Source: a virus. From it: DNA of 30,734 nt. The position numbers were made by a program, and so were the translations under genes. Within the stretch, counting starts at the first letter, position 1; each line of letters starts with the position of its first letter. The stretch is taken from positions 1 to 30,734 of the IMG/VR virus record IMGVR_UViG_3300043431_000068, one strand, 5' to 3'. The notes under the pieces are model-generated. The model saw only the letters and a program-made list of their open reading frames with translations. It was not told where the DNA came from and searched no databases. Below are positions 28,626 to 30,734 of this stretch, in pieces.

Positions 28626-28997
28626 ATGAAAAGTTACTTACTACCATTTACTACTACCACTACTGGCACTTGGGAAATCCACGCTGAGAGCCTTGAGGAT
28701 GTGAAGAAGATTATTGGCATGGGTTGGCCTTATGAGCATGCCCAGTATGAAGAAGTTGTTGATGTGAACACTGTGTGGGACATTGATGCTGTTGTCGTAA
28801 AAGAGGAGCAGCCTGACCTTGTGTTTAGAGATTACATCATTGAGGCTAGTCAACGCCGGTATTTGTCTGTGACTGTTCAGGCTGTGTCTTATGAAGAGGC
28901 TGAACTGATTGCTGAAGAACTACTGACTGAGGATTTCAAACTTGACAGCACCGACTTTAGTATCGATAACATTTACAGCAAGATTGAGGAGGACTAA
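28626..28997 (+). CDS. Two-domain DpnD/PcfM-like protein (123 aa)
   Basis: The protein appears to be a tandem duplication of the small domain used singly by its neighbours. The first copy is MKSYLLPFTTTTTGTWEIHA with ESLEDVKKIIGMGW; the second is YIIEASQRRYLSVTVQAVSY with EEAELIAEELLTEDFKLDST and DFSIDNI, which is the clearest match to DpnD/PcfM-like proteins in the window. It is strongly acidic. AAAGGAG precedes the ATG, and promoter P3 lies just upstream. The end (KIEED) forms the GAGGAGG ribosome site of the next gene. Function unknown. Confidence 0.75.
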   Translation: MKSYLLPFTTTTTGTWEIHAESLEDVKKIIGMGWPYEHAQYEEVVDVNTVWDIDAVVVKEEQPDLVFRDYIIEASQRRYLSVTVQAVSYEEAELIAEELLTEDFKLDSTDFSIDNIYSKIEED

Positions 28998-29000
28998 TAC

Positions 29001-29111
29001 ATGGCAAAAATGGCTAGTTTACAGGAAGAAAGCATGACATTACCAGATTGGTATATTGCAAAACTTGAAGAGGCATATAACATTACACAAGGAGAAGATA
29101 ACAATGAGTAA
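29001..29111 (+). CDS. Short early protein (36 aa)
   Basis: An ATG at 29001 lies eight bases after AGGAGG. The peptide begins MAKMASLQEESMTLPDWYIA and continues KLEEAYNITQGEDNNE. It ends by overlapping the start of the next gene by 8 bases, and AAGGAG within it serves that gene. The strong ribosome site and overlap support translation. No function known; it may mainly couple translation across the operon. Confidence 0.66.
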   Translation: MAKMASLQEESMTLPDWYIAKLEEAYNITQGEDNNE

Positions 29112-29349
29112 AGTAAACACAGTAGAGTATTTCATGGAAATCTTGGAGAAGATGGATAAGGATGCCGAAGTGGCTATTCCGTTCATTTGGACTAAGGCAG
29201 ATTTGGAAGACCTTTATGGTCAACCAGTCAGCGACTTCGATTGGTCTGGCATCATTGAGGCTTACAACACCAACGACTTCTTCTGTGAGGTATCGATCAA
29301 TACGCTAGTAGATTATGCGGCACATGAATTGGGTGGTTACCCTGAGTAA
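29104..29349 (+). CDS. Small acidic early protein (81 aa)
   Basis: The ATG at 29104 (MSKVNTVEYFMEILEKMDKD) is set by AAGGAG nine bases upstream. The frame is open further up without a ribosome site. The body includes AEVAIPFIWTKADLEDLYGQ, VSDFDWSGIIEAYNTNDFF and a final LVDYAAHELGGYPE. It is acidic and rich in aromatic residues. No family recognised. A DNA-mimic or anti-defence role would be guesswork. Confidence 0.7.
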   Translation: MSKVNTVEYFMEILEKMDKDAEVAIPFIWTKADLEDLYGQPVSDFDWSGIIEAYNTNDFFCEVSINTLVDYAAHELGGYPE

Positions 29350-29581
29350 GCCAACATTGGTAGAACACTTTGTCGTTACTTACAACCATTACACAGGCTT
29401 TTGGGGCATTGACCTCGGCCAGTTGGGTGAATTTACCGGCTCTGGTGATGTTTACGATTTTGAAACCTGTGAATGGTCTTACATCAACGACACACCGCTT
29501 GACCCTGCTGATGCTAAAAAGCGTGTAGGCTTTTTGATGGATGCAATTGCGGTCATGAACGACTTGACAGACCCAGAATAA
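29315..29581 (+). CDS. Small acidic early protein with uncertain start (up to 88 aa)
   Basis: The frame is open from ATGs at 29315 and 29324, both inside the previous gene and both without a clear ribosome site. A TTG at 29357, eight bases after the previous stop, would give LVEHFVVTYNHYTGFWGIDL as N-terminus and is a fair alternative. The rest is acidic and aromatic (GSGDVYDFETCEWSYIND) and ends in a helix (RVGFLMDAIAVMNDLTDPE). Its last codons TTG ACA form the -35 box of promoter P4. No family recognised. Confidence 0.62.
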   Translation: MRHMNWVVTLSKPTLVEHFVVTYNHYTGFWGIDLGQLGEFTGSGDVYDFETCEWSYINDTPLDPADAKKRVGFLMDAIAVMNDLTDPE

Positions 29582-29592
29582 TCTGGTAGTTT
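29564..29592 (+). promoter_or_regulatory. Candidate early promoter P4: TTGACA-17-TAGTTT
   Basis: TTGACA (29564-29569) again lies in the last codons of a gene. The -10 (TAGTTT, 29587-29592) is poorer than in P1-P3. It precedes the SSB gene by 30 bases. Confidence 0.55.
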
Positions 29593-29622
29593 AGATTTAT
29601 CAACGAAACAAAGGAGAGATAT

Positions 29623-29991
29623 ATGAGCATTTATATAGCAAGTAACACACTGGTAGCAACAACCCCAAGGCACATTGTTACGCAGGATGGCATGCCCATC
29701 ACTTCGTTCCGGGTTGCCGAGCCAACGGAGAGACAGAATGTAACCAACAACTGGTTTACTGTTACAGTCTTTGGCGACATGGCTATTTGGGCGGCCGCTA
29801 ATGTTAGTAAAGGCGAGCGTTGGGATGTTCATGGCGAACTTTACATTCGCGACTGGGACAACGGCGAAACTACTGGCACATCAGCAGAGATTGAGGCTGC
29901 TCTTCTAAGGAAGACTGACAGCCCCGAGGACAATCACGAATGTAATTGTCCAAACCACAAAGGAAAAGAAAAACTAGAGAGGAAACGATAA
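29623..29991 (+). CDS. ssb: Single-stranded DNA-binding protein (122 aa)
   Basis: NWFTVTVFGDMAIWAAANVS followed by KGERWDVHGELYIRDWDNGE is the classic SSB OB-fold core (strand, V-F-G, A, KG, V-x-G, L, R-x-W), with a shorter N-terminal segment (IASNTLVATTPRHIVTQDG). It should coat ssDNA during phage replication. The usual acidic DDDIPF-like tip is absent; the C-terminus is instead Cys/His-containing and basic (HECNCPNHKGKEKLERKR), a possible zinc knuckle. AAAGGAG lies before the ATG. It is downstream of promoter P4 and 2 bases before the next start. Confidence 0.85.
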   Translation: MSIYIASNTLVATTPRHIVTQDGMPITSFRVAEPTERQNVTNNWFTVTVFGDMAIWAAANVSKGERWDVHGELYIRDWDNGETTGTSAEIEAALLRKTDSPEDNHECNCPNHKGKEKLERKR

Positions 29992-29993
29992 AT

Positions 29994-30305
29994 ATGTATA
30001 CAAACAAACTAATCATCAACGGAGAAATTGACGAAGTAACTTCAATGGCATCACCATTCACTCATGAAACGCCTACCGGCTTTTTTGATCGATTGGGTGA
30101 CACCGAGGTTCTTGAGGTTGTCATTGGTCAGTCGCTTGGCGAGGGCTTGTTCACTGCTCATGTAGCGTTCAAGAGTTCGGTTGAGCCTACTATTGACGAC
30201 CTGACCACTTATCTCAAGGAGTATGAGAACACTGACACTACTGTGTTCTTGGAAACCGAGAGCGGTATTCTGCTAGCGTCTGGTGGCGTTGGGGTGTCGG
30301 TATAG
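29994..30305 (+). CDS. Early protein of unknown function (103 aa)
   Basis: The ATG at 29994 (MYTNKLIINGEIDEVTSMAS) is chosen from AGAGGA about ten bases upstream; the frame opens earlier within the SSB gene without a site. The protein is acidic and beta-rich (VLEVVIGQSLGEGLFTAHVA) with a helix (PTIDDLTTYLKEYENTDT) and a Gly-rich end (LLASGGVGVSV). It follows the SSB gene closely and may act in replication, from position only. The stop is one base before the next start. Confidence 0.7.
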   Translation: MYTNKLIINGEIDEVTSMASPFTHETPTGFFDRLGDTEVLEVVIGQSLGEGLFTAHVAFKSSVEPTIDDLTTYLKEYENTDTTVFLETESGILLASGGVGVSV

Positions 30306-30306
30306 T

Positions 30307-30734
30307 ATGACCCGACTATCGCCCCACGCAAAAGCCAGTCTTGATGCTCTGGCTGAAAAGCACTTGGCGTTCACTATTGCCAAGGCGACTATCGAGGCTG
30401 AACTCAAGGCTCAGTTCGAGGAGCGTATCTCTTCCTATCGCATGGATAGAGATATGGCTCTTCGGCTGGCTGACGAGGCCGGTGTGCCGCGAACCCAACT
30501 GGGTAAGGCTATTGGCACAACTAACTATAAGACTGTTCAGGAAATCCTGGAGGTCACAGAACACATGGCGCACACTCAGGCAGATGCGCATGGTAAGTGG
30601 TCTCTTGTGAAACTACCGACTGGGTTGTATAACTTGTCTATCTTTGAGTTGGGTGCTGGTTCAGCATCTGGTTCTGCCGAGATCGAAATGACTGATGACG
30701 ACATTGTGTTTGTGTCGGGTGACGAGTTCGTTAT
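30307..30734 (+). CDS. Partial gene with HTH-like segment (runs off right edge, first 142 aa)
   Basis: The frame starts MTRLSPHAKASLDALAEKHL and continues to the edge without a stop. A long helix (FTIAKATIEAELKAQFEERI) is followed by ALRLADEAGVPRTQLGKAIG, which has the size and pattern of a helix-turn-helix (LADEAGVPRTQLGKA), and by KTVQEILEVTEHM. The later part (VKLPTGLYNLSIFELGAG, then GSAEIEMTDDDIVFVSGDEF) is beta-rich. It is probably a DNA-binding early protein. The ATG directly follows the previous stop; no strong ribosome site is seen, so translation is probably coupled. Confidence 0.7.
   Translation, partial: MTRLSPHAKASLDALAEKHLAFTIAKATIEAELKAQFEERISSYRMDRDMALRLADEAGVPRTQLGKAIGTTNYKTVQEILEVTEHMAHTQADAHGKWSLVKLPTGLYNLSIFELGAGSASGSAEIEMTDDDIVFVSGDEFV

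Noticed and set aside
1-30734. Integrase, transposase or insertion sequence
   Set aside because: No tyrosine or serine recombinase, transposase motif, or paired terminal repeats with target duplications were seen.

Overview
This window is part of a tailed bacteriophage genome (Caudoviricetes), or of a prophage with no visible bacterial flank. A tape-measure gene, a tail-assembly chaperone pair with a -1 frameshift site and a tail-terminator-like gene, with no sheath or baseplate genes in view, point to a siphovirus with a long non-contractile tail. The base composition is moderate, with visible A/T-rich patches. GTG and TTG starts, collagen-like fibres and an amidoligase/glutamine-amidotransferase pair suit a phage of Actinomycetota of moderate G+C. 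The host is inference: no tRNA, integrase or host gene is present to fix it.

Layout. Bases 1-20416, all on the minus strand, are the late region read right to left. Three or four small genes come first, then small and large terminase, portal, protease with a nested scaffold, a DUF2190-like decoration protein and the major capsid protein. A two-terminator intergenic follows, holding a promoter and a possible 62-nt RNA. Next come three fibre-type genes (a 777-aa collagen-like fibre ending in a peptidase S74 chaperone, a 134-aa single-domain protein and a 656-aa collagen-like fibre). Then come four head-tail connector or tail-completion genes, a small Lys/Glu-rich protein, the major tail protein, the frameshifted chaperones and a tape-measure gene running off the left edge. 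Bases 20423-22765 hold small minus-strand genes (membrane protein, zinc ribbon, DUF669-like, DUF4326-like, coiled coil) among strong hairpins. Bases 22752-26481 are a minus-strand metabolic operon: class II glutamine amidotransferase, a small unknown, an amidoligase and two unknowns. Bases 26482-27236 are a gene-free, A/T-rich divergent control region with several repeat families. From 27237 to the right edge the plus strand carries an early operon of about 13 small genes, many of them acidic. It includes an SSB and a truncated HTH-like gene, and is served by repeated promoters with TTGACA -35 boxes.

How the parts work together. The late block builds and fills the capsid and assembles the tail. 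The amidoligase should form an amide or peptide-like bond, and the amidotransferase could supply ammonia from glutamine; the product is unknown. The early block supplies an ssDNA-binding protein and many small, possibly host-directed proteins.

Most notable: (1) a DnaQ/DEDD-type exonuclease signature inside the tape-measure protein; (2) a possible small RNA between capsid and fibre genes, with the anti-Shine-Dalgarno heptamer in a hairpin loop; (3) the amidoligase module with a nine-cysteine insertion and a leader able to fold two ways; (4) a 7-bp tandem repeat and other repeats in the divergent region; (5) early promoters whose -35 boxes lie in the last codons of the preceding genes.
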